This document shows, piece after piece, positions 41,569 through 51,292 of a DNA stretch of 64,000 nucleotides; the stretch's first letter is position 1, and each line of letters starts with the position of its first letter. This DNA is from Delftia acidovorans. Lineage in GTDB: Bacteria; Pseudomonadota; Gammaproteobacteria; Burkholderiales; Burkholderiaceae_C. The stretch covers positions 31,358 through 95,357 of the forward strand of contig JAITUC010000051.1 in assembly GCA_031286585.1 (NCBI GenBank), read 5' to 3'. The notes beneath the pieces were generated by a model. It was not told the DNA's origin. It saw only the letters and a list, made by a program, of their open reading frames with translations, and ran no database searches. The translations under genes and the position numbers were made by a program.

Positions 41569-43278
41569 ATGTCTGCTGTCGCTGAAATCCCTGTCCCTCA
41601 AGCCACTCCCGTGCCCCAGCCCGCCTTGCAGCAGCGCTGGATGGCCATGGACCGTGGCGCGCGCCTGCGTTGGGGCGCGATCGCCGTGCTGCTGGTCGTC
41701 GCCCTGGGTGCGGCGGCCATGTTCTACCGCCAGCCGGACTACAAGGTGCTGTTCTCCAACCTGAGCGACAAGGATGGCGGTGCCATCGTCGCCCAGCTGT
41801 CGCAGATGAACGTGCCTTACCGCTATACCGAAGGCGGCGGTGCCATCCTCATCCCGTCCGACCGCGTGCACGATGTGCGCCTGAAGCTGGCCACCCAGGG
41901 CCTGCCCAAGGGCTCGGTGACGGGCTTCGAGCTGATGGAGAACAGCAAGTTCGGCATCACCCAGTTCCAGGAACGGCTCAATTTCCAGCGCGGCCTTGAA
42001 GGCGAGCTGACACGTTCCATCCAGGCCCTGGCCGCCGTGCAAAGCGCACGCGTGCACCTGGCCCTGCCCAATCAGAACGGCTTTTTCCGCGAGCAGCAAA
42101 AGCCTTCGGCCTCGGTGCTGCTGAGCCTGTACCCGGGCCGCGTGCTGGACCGCACGCAGATCGCGGGCATCGTGCACCTGGTGGCGTCCAGCGTGCCCGA
42201 GATGGCGCCCACGGCCGTGAGCATCCTCGATGACTCGGGCAAGCTGCTGTCGCAGTCGCCCGACGGCAACGCCAACGCCGTGGACATGCAGCAGCTGAAC
42301 TACACCCAGCAGATCGAGCAGCAGTACGTGCGCCGCATCCTGGAGATCCTGGAGCCCGTGGTCGGCAAGAACAATGTGAAGGCCCAGGTCTCGGCCGAGA
42401 TGGATTTCAGCCAGACCGAATCGACTTCGGAGCAGCACCGTCCCAACCAGTCCTCCGACGCGGGCGTGGTGCGCAGCCAGCAGGTGGTGGAGAGCACGGG
42501 CGAGCAAAAGCCGCCCCAGCCCACCGGCATTCCCGGCGCCACCAGCAACCAGCCGCCCCAGAACGCTTCCGCGCCCGTCAACGGCGCCAATCCCGCGCCC
42601 CAGGCGGCCGACGGTCAGAACGCCGCCCGCTCTGCCAGCAAGCGCGAGTCCATCACCAACTACGAAGTGGACAAGACCGTGCGCCACACACGCGGCAGCA
42701 CGGGCAGCATCAAGCGCCTGACGGCCGCCGTGGTCATCAATGCGCCCCTGGTGGCTGCCCCTGCGCCGGCCGCTGCCGGTGCGGCTGGTGCGGCCACCGA
42801 TGCAGCCACCGTCGCTGCCGCCGCACGCGGCCTGACGGCGGCGCAGCAGGCGCAACTGCTGACCCTGGTGCGCGAGACCGTGGGCTACAGCGCCGAGCGC
42901 GGCGACTCGGTCAACCTGGTCAGCACGCCCTTTGTGCAGGACGAAGTGCCCGCCGATGTGCCGCTGTGGCGCCAGCCCGAAGTGCTGGACATGGCCCGCA
43001 GCCTGGGCGTGCCCATCGGCCTGGCCCTGTTCGGCGCCATCCTGCTGCTGGGCCTGGTGCGACCCATGCTCAAGGGCCGCAAGACGGTGGCCGTGGGCGG
43101 ACAGCTCAATGCCATCGAGGGCGAGGAGCTGGACCGTCCGGCGCTGGCGGCACCCGCTGTCGATCTTTCGCCCACGCAGGAGCAGGTGCGCCTGGAGCAG
43201 GCGCGCCAACTGGCCAAGCAGAACCCGATCGCGGTGGCCAACATCGTCAAGACCTGGATCAACGGCGAGGCCACCTGA
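41569..43278 (+). CDS. fliF: Flagellar MS-ring protein FliF
   Basis: 569 residues from MSAVAEIP. The first membrane helix is at about 36-55 (WGAIAVLLVVALGAAAMFY) and the second at about 485-505 (IGLALFGAILLLGLVRP). The periplasmic ring-building domains lie between, with a Pro/Ala/Asn-rich loop at about 310-360. The C-terminal tail (about 530-569) is the FliG-binding part (EQARQLAKQNPIAVANIVKTW). FliF forms the MS ring, base for rotor and export gate. The nine genes after it follow closely. Confidence 0.97.
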   Translation: MSAVAEIPVPQATPVPQPALQQRWMAMDRGARLRWGAIAVLLVVALGAAAMFYRQPDYKVLFSNLSDKDGGAIVAQLSQMNVPYRYTEGGGAILIPSDRVHDVRLKLATQGLPKGSVTGFELMENSKFGITQFQERLNFQRGLEGELTRSIQALAAVQSARVHLALPNQNGFFREQQKPSASVLLSLYPGRVLDRTQIAGIVHLVASSVPEMAPTAVSILDDSGKLLSQSPDGNANAVDMQQLNYTQQIEQQYVRRILEILEPVVGKNNVKAQVSAEMDFSQTESTSEQHRPNQSSDAGVVRSQQVVESTGEQKPPQPTGIPGATSNQPPQNASAPVNGANPAPQAADGQNAARSASKRESITNYEVDKTVRHTRGSTGSIKRLTAAVVINAPLVAAPAPAAAGAAGAATDAATVAAAARGLTAAQQAQLLTLVRETVGYSAERGDSVNLVSTPFVQDEVPADVPLWRQPEVLDMARSLGVPIGLALFGAILLLGLVRPMLKGRKTVAVGGQLNAIEGEELDRPALAAPAVDLSPTQEQVRLEQARQLAKQNPIAVANIVKTWINGEAT

Positions 43279-43305
43279 GCCTCTCAAAACACGGATTGCT
43301 GAGAT

Positions 43306-44301
43306 ATGGACGAACGAGGCCTGAACGACGCCGCCATCTTGCTGGTCTCCCTGGGCGAGGAGGAAGCGGCCGAGGTGTTCAAGCACCTCACCCCCAAGGA
43401 AGTGCAAAAGCTTGGCGAGACCATTGCGCACATGCGCGGTGTCTCGCGCGAGAAGGTGGACTTCGTCATCAACCGCTTTGCCGATGACGCGGCCGCGCAA
43501 AGCCTGCTGGTGGACGACGCCAGCGGCTACGTGCGCTCGGTGCTCAAGCGCGCCCTGGGCGACGACAAGGCGGCGCTGCTGATCGACCGCATCCTGCAGG
43601 GCGGCGATGTCTCCGGCATCGAAAGCCTCAAGTGGATGGACCCGCTGTCCGTGGCCGAACTGCTGCGCGGCGAGCATCCGCAGATCGTGGCCGCCATCCT
43701 CGTGCACCTGGAGCACGAGCAGGCCGCTGCCGTCCTGATGCAGCTGCCCGAGCGTTTCCGCAGCGAAGTCATGCTGCGCGTGGCCACGCTGGAAGGCATC
43801 CAGCCGACCGCGCTCAAGGACCTCAACGAGGTGCTGTTCCAGGTGCTGGCCGGCGGCGACAAGATCCGCAAGACCTCGCTGGGCGGCGTCAAGACGGCGG
43901 CCGAGATGATCAACAACCTCGGCGGCAATGCCGACGTGGCCGTGCTGGACACCATCCGCAACTACGACCCGGACCTGGCCCAGAAGATCATGGACAAGAT
44001 GTTCGTGTTCGACGACCTGGTCAAGCTGGACGACCGCTCGGTGCAGCTGGTGCTGCGCGAGGTGGTGTCCGAGACGCTGATCATCGCGCTCAAGGGCGGT
44101 TCGATGGAAGTGCGCGACAAGATCCTTGCCAACATGTCCATGCGTGCCGCCGAGTCGCTGCGCGAGGACCTGGAAGGCCGCGGCCCGATGCGCCTGTCCG
44201 AAGTGGAGGCGCAGCAAAAGGAAATCCTGAAGGTGGTGCGCCGCCTGGCCGAAGAAGGCCAGATCACCATCGGCAGCGGCGCGGAAGACAGCTATGTCTA
44301 A
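43306..44301 (+). CDS. fliG: Flagellar motor switch protein FliG
   Basis: 331 residues. It has the N-terminal FliF-binding domain (NDAAILLVSLGEEEAAEVFK), the middle domain with the EHPQ motif (GEHPQIVAAILVHLE), and the C-terminal torque domain with the charged helix MEVRDKILANMSMRAAESLREDL (about 270-292; residues read in two parts). It gives torque against MotA and sets rotation sense with FliM and FliN. fliH overlaps its end by 8 bases. Confidence 0.98.
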   Translation: MDERGLNDAAILLVSLGEEEAAEVFKHLTPKEVQKLGETIAHMRGVSREKVDFVINRFADDAAAQSLLVDDASGYVRSVLKRALGDDKAALLIDRILQGGDVSGIESLKWMDPLSVAELLRGEHPQIVAAILVHLEHEQAAAVLMQLPERFRSEVMLRVATLEGIQPTALKDLNEVLFQVLAGGDKIRKTSLGGVKTAAEMINNLGGNADVAVLDTIRNYDPDLAQKIMDKMFVFDDLVKLDDRSVQLVLREVVSETLIIALKGGSMEVRDKILANMSMRAAESLREDLEGRGPMRLSEVEAQQKEILKVVRRLAEEGQITIGSGAEDSYV

Positions 44302-45196
44302 CGGCATGAACTCGCGCTTCATCCCCTCCGAGGAGATCGACGAGCGCCAGGTGGTGCAGTGGCGCTTCGGCGCCGTGGACCACATGGGCGGCCTGAAAAG
44401 CCTGCCCAGCCTCGCGGGCCTGCCGGACATCCAGGGTGCACCCATCGCACAGGCCGCGCCCGGTGGCGCCGGTATGGCACGCGCGCCTGCCTCCTCGTCG
44501 GGCTTTCACAGCCTGTCGCTGCCCGGACGCTCCGATGCGCCCCGGCTGGAGGCCGACTCCATGGTGCTGGATGTCGAAGCCGACACGCCGGGCGCCCCGG
44601 CCCCCACCGCCCCCGCCGTGGACGAGGAACAGCTGCATGCCCTGCTGGAGCAGGCACGCGCCGAAGGCCATGCCGAGGGCCTGGAGCAGGGCCGCCAGGA
44701 AGCCCAGCAGCAGTGGCAGCAACACATGGACGACTATGTCTCCGGCACGGGCCGCGAGACGGCGCAGCGCGTGGACGCGCTGCTGTCCGGCCTGGATGCC
44801 GGCTTCAAGCAGCTGCAGACGGATGCAGCGCAGGAACTGCTCAACCTGGCCTGCGACATCGCGCGCCAGGTGATCCGCCAGGAGCTGCGCAGCCAGCCCC
44901 AGGCGCTGTTGCCCGTGGTGCGCGAGGCGCTGGACATGCTGGCTGCCGACGGCCGCGCCGCCACCGTGCGCCTGAACCCCGCCGACTTCGCCGTGCTGGA
45001 CGAGGCGCTGCGCGCCGAGCATGGCGCCCAGTCCAAGGTGCAGTGGATCAGCGACGCCTCCGTGGCCCAGGGCGATGTGCGCGTGGAATCGGGCGGCGCC
45101 CAGGTCGATGCCGGCATGGACAAGCGCTGGCGCCGTGCCGTGGCCGCGCTGGGCCTGGTCTCCACCTGGTATGACGGAGAACGCGATGCCGGTTGA
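44294..45196 (+). CDS. fliH: Flagellar export regulator FliH
   Basis: 300 residues. The N-terminus is acidic with the conserved aromatic FIPSEEID stretch. The middle (about 70-170) is Ala/Gln-rich coiled coil with Gxxx repeats (ARAEGHAEGLEQGRQEAQQ). The C-terminal domain (about 175-290) resembles V-type ATPase stator proteins. It binds and restrains FliI. It starts within fliG and overlaps the fliI start by 11 bases. Confidence 0.92.
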   Translation: MSNGMNSRFIPSEEIDERQVVQWRFGAVDHMGGLKSLPSLAGLPDIQGAPIAQAAPGGAGMARAPASSSGFHSLSLPGRSDAPRLEADSMVLDVEADTPGAPAPTAPAVDEEQLHALLEQARAEGHAEGLEQGRQEAQQQWQQHMDDYVSGTGRETAQRVDALLSGLDAGFKQLQTDAAQELLNLACDIARQVIRQELRSQPQALLPVVREALDMLAADGRAATVRLNPADFAVLDEALRAEHGAQSKVQWISDASVAQGDVRVESGGAQVDAGMDKRWRRAVAALGLVSTWYDGERDAG

Positions 45197-46628
45197 TACC
45201 CCGCTGGCCGACGCGGCCTCACGGGCCGCCGAGCCTGCCGCCAAGCCCTGGCAGCAACTGCTGTCCAATGCCCGCGCCCGCCTGCAGGGCGGCATTCCCC
45301 TGGAAACCCACGGCACGCTCACGCGCCTGACCGGCCTGGTGCTGGAGGCCACGGGCCTGCAGGTGCCCGTGGGCTCGCAGTGCTGGATACGCCAGCAGGG
45401 CCAGGACCCGGTGCTGGCCGAGGTCGTCGGCTTTGCCGGCGAGCGTGCGTTTCTCATGCCTGCGGGCGACATCCAGGGCCTGTCCAGCGGCGCCATCGTG
45501 ACGCCGGCCGAACCCTTTGTCGCACCGCTGCGCTTTGGCGACGGTGCCGAGCCGCCCGTGTCCCTGGCGGCCGGCGTGCTGCGCCTGCCCATTGGCAGCG
45601 GCCTGCTGGGCCGTGTCGTGGATTCGCAGGGCCAGCCCCTGGACCACGGCGGCCCGCTGGCCGACGTGAGCGCCGATCTGCTGGACCGCAACCCCATCAA
45701 CGCCATGGACCGCGACCCGGTGCGCGAGACGCTGGACACCGGCGTGCGCTCGCTCAACGCCCTGCTCACCGTGGGCCGGGGCCAGCGTCTGGGCCTGTTC
45801 GCGGGCTCGGGCGTGGGCAAGTCCGTGCTGCTGGGCATGATGGCGCGCTACACCCAGGCGGACGTGATCGTGGTCGGCCTGATCGGCGAACGCGGCCGCG
45901 AGGTCAAGGAATTCGTCGAGGACATCCTCGGCGCCCAGGACCGCAGCCGCGCCGTGGTCGTCGCCGCCCCGGCCGATGCGCCGCCGCTGCTGCGCATGCA
46001 GGGCGCCGCCTATGCCACGGCCATTGCCGAACATTTCCGCGACAAGGGCCAGCATGTGCTGCTGCTCATGGACTCGCTCACCCGCTATGCCATGGCCCAG
46101 CGCGAGATCGCCCTGGCCATTGGCGAGCCGCCGGCCACCAAGGGCTATCCGCCCTCGTGCTTCGCCAAGCTGCCGGCGCTGGTCGAGCGCAGCGGCAACG
46201 GCCTCAACGGCGTGGGCTCGATCACGGCCTTCTACACCGTGCTGTCCGAAGGCGATGACCAGCAGGACCCGATTGCCGATGCGGCGCGCGCCATTCTGGA
46301 CGGTCACGTCGTGCTGTCGCGGGCGCTGGCCGAGTCGGGCCACTACCCGGCCATCGATATCGAGCAATCGGCCTCGCGCGTGATGCACAACGTGGTCTCG
46401 CGCGAGCACTTCGAGCTGGCACGGCGCTTTCGCGCTGTCTATTCGCGCTACCAGAAGGGGCGGGACCTGGTCCAGGTCGGCGCCTACATGGCGGGTTCGG
46501 ACCCGCAGATGGATGAGGCGATACGCCTGCAGCCGGCCATGGCGGCCTTTCTGCAGCAAAGCATGTTCGAGTCGGCTTCCATGGACGAGAGCATCTCGGG
46601 CATGGCTGCCGCACTCGGTGGGCAGTGA
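45186..46628 (+). CDS. fliI: Flagellum-specific export ATPase FliI
   Basis: 480 residues from the ATG inside the end of fliH. The Walker A GSGVGKS is at 207-213 with catalytic-loop K212. The beta-type ATPase segments VGLIGERGREVKEF and LLMDSLTRYAMAQREIALA are present, along with the PAKG-like APPATKGYPPS region (EPPATKGYPPS). The C-terminus has the helical domain. It is a hexameric ATPase helping to load substrates onto the export gate. Confidence 0.97.
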   Translation: MPVDTPLADAASRAAEPAAKPWQQLLSNARARLQGGIPLETHGTLTRLTGLVLEATGLQVPVGSQCWIRQQGQDPVLAEVVGFAGERAFLMPAGDIQGLSSGAIVTPAEPFVAPLRFGDGAEPPVSLAAGVLRLPIGSGLLGRVVDSQGQPLDHGGPLADVSADLLDRNPINAMDRDPVRETLDTGVRSLNALLTVGRGQRLGLFAGSGVGKSVLLGMMARYTQADVIVVGLIGERGREVKEFVEDILGAQDRSRAVVVAAPADAPPLLRMQGAAYATAIAEHFRDKGQHVLLLMDSLTRYAMAQREIALAIGEPPATKGYPPSCFAKLPALVERSGNGLNGVGSITAFYTVLSEGDDQQDPIADAARAILDGHVVLSRALAESGHYPAIDIEQSASRVMHNVVSREHFELARRFRAVYSRYQKGRDLVQVGAYMAGSDPQMDEAIRLQPAMAAFLQQSMFESASMDESISGMAAALGGQ

Positions 46629-46693
46629 CGCGGCGACGCGGTACCGCCAGAACGCGACCAACGCGATAACGAACACAGGGAGGAAACCCCGGT

Positions 46694-47158
46694 ATGTCGT
46701 CCTTGAATGCCTTGATGGTGGCCATCGATGCCGCGTCGCGCAAGCGTGACGAGGCGCGCCAGGCGGTGCAGGAGCGCCTGCGCTCGCAGCAGGCCGCGCA
46801 GGCGCAAATGGAGCAGCTGCAGCACTATGTGCAGGAAATGCAGACGCGTTGGGGTGCGCAGGAAAACCAGTCCGTGCAGCCCGAGGTCATGTTCCACCAG
46901 TACCAGTTCATGGACCGCCTGCAGCACGCCATCGGCCTGCAGACGCGGGTGCTTGCCGACCTGGCGATCCGCCTGGAGGCCGCGCAAAAGGCCTTGATGG
47001 CCTGCGAGCTGCGGGTCAGCAGCCTGCGCAAGGTCGTCGAGGTGCGCCGCCGCGATCTGGCGCTGAGCCAGATGCGCCGCGAGCAAAAGGAGACCGACGA
47101 ACGTGCGGCCATCCAGTTTTTCCGTCGCAGCTTCGGGCTGACATTCCAGGAGGCTTGA
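46694..47158 (+). CDS. fliJ: Flagellar export protein FliJ
   Basis: 154 residues of coiled-coil helix (rich in Ala, Gln, Arg, Glu) with the FliJ pattern QEMQTRWGAQENQSV in the middle and the C-terminal helix MRREQKETDERAAIQFFRR. FliJ is the central stalk between FliI and FlhA and recycles chaperones. It comes 65 bases after fliI. Confidence 0.92.
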   Translation: MSSLNALMVAIDAASRKRDEARQAVQERLRSQQAAQAQMEQLQHYVQEMQTRWGAQENQSVQPEVMFHQYQFMDRLQHAIGLQTRVLADLAIRLEAAQKALMACELRVSSLRKVVEVRRRDLALSQMRREQKETDERAAIQFFRRSFGLTFQEA

Positions 47159-47161
47159 CGC

Positions 47162-48673
47162 ATGTCCACCAACCAGATCGAACAGCGCGCCGATGCGCGC
47201 AGCGCCATGCAGCGCGCCATGGAAGGCGTCCGTTCCGCGCGCGGCACGCAGCCGCCCTCCAATGACCAGGCCGCAGGCTTTTCTTCGTTGCTGGCAGCGA
47301 TGGACGGCATTGGCGGATTGCCGGCGCTGGCCTCGGACGCCCTGGGCCAGGCCTTGGGCGAGGACGGCAGTGCCGCTCTTTCCGCGCTGTCCAGCCTCAA
47401 GGGCGCAGCCAAGGACGGCCTGAAGGATGCCGCAGACCTGCTGGCCGATCCCGGCCTGGCGCAGGGCCTGCTGCAGCAGCCGCAACTGCCGCTGCAACCC
47501 CAGGCGAAGCCGACCGATATGACCACCTCGGCGCAGGCCGATGCCATGGCGCTGGCTGCCAACGGCCAGGCGCCCTGGCTCAGCCTGGTCGGGCAGACCG
47601 CCCACCTGGACGGCAAGGGCGACCGCGACATGCTGCAAGGCGTGGCGGGCGACTGGCTTTCCGGCCGGGGCAGCGCCGCCATGATGGCCCTGCGCCAGGA
47701 GCAGGGCGCCGTGGCGCACGCGGCCTTCCTGGCACCGCAGTCCGCAGCCGGTGATGCCGCAGGCACGGCGCTGGCCACGGCCGGCGCCAATGCTGCGGCC
47801 CTGGCTGCCGCTGCGGACCCCAATGCAGCCGGGACCCTGACCGATGGCGCTGCGCGCAGCACCCAGGCACAGGCCCAGGCCGCCGATGTGCTGGCCGCCG
47901 TGCAGTCCGATGCGGCACTGACGGCTGCCGCCGCACGCACGGCAACCACCGCCCAGGCCACGCATGAACACATGCCCCAGGCCCTGGCGGCCGGTGTGCG
48001 GCAGGACGTGGCCCTGGCGGCGGGCATTGCGCTCAACGGCATGGCCGCAGTGCGGCCCGAGGAATGGCGCGGCCTGTTCGAGCGAGCCCGGGAAGGCGCC
48101 ACCGCCTCCGCGGAGTCGGCGGCGAACGGACTGCACGGCGTTGCGGCTGCCGTGGGCGCGGCCCATGCCGGCCAGTCCCTGGGCCAGCAGGCGGCCGGCC
48201 AAAATGGCGCGGCCTTTGCCCAGCCCGACGCCCAGGCCCAGCCGGGCAACTCCACCGAGCGCGAGCAGCAGGTTTCCGAACAGGTGGCTTTCTGGGTCCA
48301 CAACAAGAACCAGAACGCCTCGCTGTCCGTGGAGCATGAGGGCAAGGCCATTCAGGTGCAGGTCAGCCTGCAGGGCAACGAGGCCCATGTGCGCTTTGGC
48401 GCCAGCGAAGCCCAGGCGCGTGACTGGCTGGGCAATGGTGCCGACCAACTGCGCGAGCTGCTGCAGGCCCAGGGCCTGCAACTGGCCGGCGTCAGCGTGG
48501 ATGCGGGCGGCCAATCCGGCAGCGGCGATTCGGGAAGACAGGGTGCGGACGCCCAGGCGCGCCAGGGCCGCGTGAGCGCCATGGTCGATGCCGCCGGCGT
48601 CACGGGCGGCAATGGCGCCGCACAGGCCGGTGGTGGCCGCGCGGCAGCGGGAGGGGTGGATCTGTTCGTCTGA
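47162..48673 (+). CDS. fliK: Hook-length control protein FliK
   Basis: 503 residues. The first about 350 are Ala/Gly/Gln-rich and low in complexity, as in the ruler part of FliK. The C-terminal switch domain is near 365-450 (REQQVSEQVAFWVHNKNQ and VQVSLQGNEAHVRFGASEAQA). The last 15 residues are Gly-rich and end GGVDLFV. FliK measures hook length and triggers the FlhB export switch. Confidence 0.9.
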   Translation: MSTNQIEQRADARSAMQRAMEGVRSARGTQPPSNDQAAGFSSLLAAMDGIGGLPALASDALGQALGEDGSAALSALSSLKGAAKDGLKDAADLLADPGLAQGLLQQPQLPLQPQAKPTDMTTSAQADAMALAANGQAPWLSLVGQTAHLDGKGDRDMLQGVAGDWLSGRGSAAMMALRQEQGAVAHAAFLAPQSAAGDAAGTALATAGANAAALAAAADPNAAGTLTDGAARSTQAQAQAADVLAAVQSDAALTAAAARTATTAQATHEHMPQALAAGVRQDVALAAGIALNGMAAVRPEEWRGLFERAREGATASAESAANGLHGVAAAVGAAHAGQSLGQQAAGQNGAAFAQPDAQAQPGNSTEREQQVSEQVAFWVHNKNQNASLSVEHEGKAIQVQVSLQGNEAHVRFGASEAQARDWLGNGADQLRELLQAQGLQLAGVSVDAGGQSGSGDSGRQGADAQARQGRVSAMVDAAGVTGGNGAAQAGGGRAAAGGVDLFV

Positions 48674-48726
48674 TTCTTCCTGCGCTTCTTGCGGGGCGGC
48701 GCATGCGCCGTTTCAGGGTTTTCAGG

Positions 48727-48759
48727 ACAGGCCGGGTGGCGACAAGCTGCCCGGCCTGT
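48727..48759. repeat. Hairpin between fliK and fliL
   Basis: ACAGGCCGGG and CCCGGCCTGT, a perfect 10-bp stem with a 13-nt loop, lies 54 bases after the fliK stop in a 253-bp gap, the longest gap inside the fliF-fliR run. No T-run follows. It may weaken read-through or protect the upstream mRNA. Confidence 0.45.
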
Positions 48760-48926
48760 GGCGTTTGAGGGCCATCAAGCCAGCGAGAAACCGGGGATTC
48801 ATGCGCTTATTCAGGCCATGGTCCGGGGTCCAATCGCCGAATAATTCCTGCCATGGGCCTGCTGCGTCATGGCGCCGCGCATGAAGCGCGAGCGCGTGGC
48901 GGTCCCGCTCACCCAGAGGAATTCCA

Positions 48927-49502
48927 GTGTCTGCCACACCCAATGCCGCCAACAATGCAGCTCCCGCCCCGGCCAAGGGCAAGAAGCTGATCGTGCTGAT
49001 CGTCATCATTGCCGTCCTGGCCATAGGCGCGGCCGCTGCCTTCATCCTGCTGTCCAAGCGCCACAGCAGCGGCGATGAGGAAGAGGGCGGCTCCAGCAAG
49101 GCGGCAGTCACCGTGCCCACCTTCCTGCCGCTGGACAACCTGGTGGTCAATCTGTCCGATACGGGCGGCGACCGCTTCGTGCAGATCGGCATCACGCTGG
49201 AGCTGGCCGACGAGAAGACGGCCACCACGGTCAAGCAATACCTGCCCAGCATCCGCAACGGCATCCTGATGCTGGTGTCCCAGCGCACGGCCGAGGAACT
49301 GCTGGAGCGCGAAGGCAAGGAGCGCCTGGCCGCCGACGTGCTCAACGAAGTGTCGGCCCCGCTGGGCTACGGCAACCAGGCCAAGGCCAAGAAGCGCAGC
49401 CGCGACGAGGACGCCGAGGACGAAGACGGCGAGCGCCGCCGCTCCTCCGCTGGCAAGAATCCGGTGCGCCGCGTGCTCTTCTCCAGCTTCATCATCCAGT
49501 AA
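48927..49502 (+). CDS. fliL: Flagellar basal-body protein FliL
   Basis: 191 residues from a GTG start preceded by AGAGGA. One membrane helix near residues 20-43 (KLIVLIVIIAVLAIGAAAAF) is followed by the periplasmic domain with VPTFLPLDNLVVNLSDTGGD. A charged, acidic insert (RDEDAEDEDGERRRS, about 160-175) precedes the end. FliL surrounds the stator at the motor and improves torque under load. It heads the fliLMNOPQR block. Confidence 0.93.
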   Translation: MSATPNAANNAAPAPAKGKKLIVLIVIIAVLAIGAAAAFILLSKRHSSGDEEEGGSSKAAVTVPTFLPLDNLVVNLSDTGGDRFVQIGITLELADEKTATTVKQYLPSIRNGILMLVSQRTAEELLEREGKERLAADVLNEVSAPLGYGNQAKAKKRSRDEDAEDEDGERRRSSAGKNPVRRVLFSSFIIQ

Positions 49503-49520
49503 CCGGGGAGGCCAGGCGCC

Positions 49521-50525
49521 ATGAGCGATTCGTTTCTCTCCCAGGAAGAAGTCGACGCCCTTTTGGAGGGCGTGACCGGCGAGAGCCAGAAATCCACGAC
49601 CGAGGAGGTCGAGGCGGGCATCATCCGCCAGTACGACATCTCCAGCCAGGAGCGCATCGTGCGCGGGCGCATGCCGACGATGGAAATCGTCAACGAGCGC
49701 TTCGCCCGCAACTTCCGCATCGGCCTGTTCAACTTCATCCGCCGCAGCCCCGAAGTGTCCGTGGGCACGGTGTCGGTGCAGCGCTACAGCGCCTTTCTGC
49801 GCGAGCTGGTGGTGCCCACCAACTTCAACATCGTCGCCATCCGTCCGCTGCGCGGCAGCGGCCTGGTGGTCTGCGACCCCTCGCTGGTGTTCGGTGTCAT
49901 CGATACGCTGTACGGCGGCACGGGCCGGCTGCAGACGCGCATCGAGGGGCGTGACTTCTCGCACACCGAGCAGCGCGTGATCAACCGCCTGGTCAACGTG
50001 ATCTGCGAGGAATACAAAAAGGCCTGGCACGGCATCTATCCGCTGGAGCTGGGCTACCAGCGCTCGGAGATGCAGCCGCAGTTCGCCAACATCGCCACGC
50101 CCAGCGAAATCGTCGTGTCCACGGCCTTTCAGCTGGAGATCGGCGACATCTCGGGCTCCATCCACATCTGCATGCCCTATGCAACGCTGGAGCCCATCCG
50201 CGATGTGCTGTATTCCTCGACGCAGGGCGACTCCATCGAAGTGGACCGCCGCTGGGTCAAGGTGCTCAAGCGCGAGATCCAGGCCGCCGAGGTGACCCTG
50301 GTGGCCGAACTGGCACGCGCCGACGCCACGGTGGAGCAGCTGCTGGCCATGCGCCCCGGCGATTTCATCGAACTCGACCGCGAGCCGCTGATCCGCGCCT
50401 CCATCGGCGGCGTTCCGATTTTCGAGTGCCAGTACGGCACTCACAACGACAAGTACGCAATCCGCGTCGAGAACTGCCTGCGTGGCGCCGACGCTGGCTG
50501 GATGGGAGAAAACAATGGCAACTGA
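49521..50525 (+). CDS. fliM: Flagellar motor switch protein FliM
   Basis: 334 residues. The N-terminal CheY-P-binding segment (LSQEEVDALLEGV) is followed by the CheC-like middle domain (about 45-230) and the C-terminal SpoA domain (about 245-320, LLAMRPGDFIELD). It is the main part of the C-ring and the target of CheY-P. fliN overlaps its end by 11 bases. Confidence 0.98.
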   Translation: MSDSFLSQEEVDALLEGVTGESQKSTTEEVEAGIIRQYDISSQERIVRGRMPTMEIVNERFARNFRIGLFNFIRRSPEVSVGTVSVQRYSAFLRELVVPTNFNIVAIRPLRGSGLVVCDPSLVFGVIDTLYGGTGRLQTRIEGRDFSHTEQRVINRLVNVICEEYKKAWHGIYPLELGYQRSEMQPQFANIATPSEIVVSTAFQLEIGDISGSIHICMPYATLEPIRDVLYSSTQGDSIEVDRRWVKVLKREIQAAEVTLVAELARADATVEQLLAMRPGDFIELDREPLIRASIGGVPIFECQYGTHNDKYAIRVENCLRGADAGWMGENNGN

Positions 50526-50946
50526 AGATACGCAAAAGCCCGCTGGCGATGATCCGTTCTCGGGCTGGGCAGAGGCATTGGACGAGCAGCGCGAGCGCGA
50601 CGCCAAGCTGGAAGAGGAGCAGGGCGGCCCGCTGACGGGCGAGCCCGTGCGTCCCTACGCCGGTGGCGCCGATGTGCCGGTCAACGACATCAACATGGTG
50701 CTGGACATCCCTGTGCAGCTGTCGGTGGAGCTGGGCCGCACCAAGGTGCCGATCAAGTACATCCTGCAACTGGCCCAGGGCTCGGTGGTCGAACTCGACG
50801 CACTGGCCGGCGAGCCCATGGACGTGCTGGTCAACGGCTACCTGATCGCCCAGGGCGAGGTGGTGGTGGTCAACGACAAGTTCGGTATCCGCCTGACCGA
50901 CGTGGTCACGCCGTCCGAGCGCCTGCGCCGGGTCAGCCGTGGCTGA
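50515..50946 (+). CDS. fliN: Flagellar motor switch protein FliN
   Basis: 143 residues. The N-terminal about 55 residues are acidic and variable. The SpoA domain (about 60-140) has DIPVQLSVELGRTKVPI, LAQGSVVELDALAGEP and VNGYLIAQGEVVVVNDKFGI (in parts). FliN forms the base of the C-ring with FliM. Its start lies inside fliM. Confidence 0.97.
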   Translation: MATEDTQKPAGDDPFSGWAEALDEQRERDAKLEEEQGGPLTGEPVRPYAGGADVPVNDINMVLDIPVQLSVELGRTKVPIKYILQLAQGSVVELDALAGEPMDVLVNGYLIAQGEVVVVNDKFGIRLTDVVTPSERLRRVSRG

Positions 50947-51292
50947 GAGCGCTGGCATGGGCCCGCTGTGGCCGACCCTGCTCACGGTGGTGGCCCTGGT
51001 CACGGCCATGGCCGCCCTGCCCTGGCTGCTGCGCCGCTTTCAGCAGCGCACGGCTGCGCTGCGCGGTGCCGCCGGCCTGCAGTCGCGGGTGCTGGGCGCC
51101 GTGGGCGTGGGCCCGCAGCAGCGTGTGGTGACGGTGGAAGTGGGCGAGGGCGCGCAGACCGTGCGTCTGGTGCTGGGCGTCACGGCGCAAAGCATCCAGT
51201 GCCTGCATGTGCTGCAGGCCCCGGCCCCTGCTGATTTTTCGGCTGCGATGGCGCAAGCGCGCAGCCTGCCTGCGGACGGTGCGAATGTCTGA
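50939..51292 (+). CDS. fliO: Flagellar export component FliO
   Basis: 117 residues from a GTG that overlaps the fliN stop by 8 bases; an ATG at 50957 is an alternative. One membrane helix is near residues 10-30 (WPTLLTVVALVTAMAALPWL), then a basic segment (RRFQQR) and a cytoplasmic domain. FliO helps assemble the FliP ring. FliO proteins are short and divergent. The position before fliP makes the call firm. Confidence 0.86.
   Translation: MAESAGMGPLWPTLLTVVALVTAMAALPWLLRRFQQRTAALRGAAGLQSRVLGAVGVGPQQRVVTVEVGEGAQTVRLVLGVTAQSIQCLHVLQAPAPADFSAAMAQARSLPADGANV

Noticed and set aside
41527..44445. A 972-codon open frame on the minus strand across fliF and fliG
   Set aside because: It is antisense to two certain flagellar genes, has a low-complexity His/Gln/Leu/Gly-rich translation typical of the complement of GC-rich coding DNA, and resembles no protein. 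Similar long shadows at 1604-3946 (+), 19084-21348 (-) and 56063-58450 (-) were dropped for the same reason.
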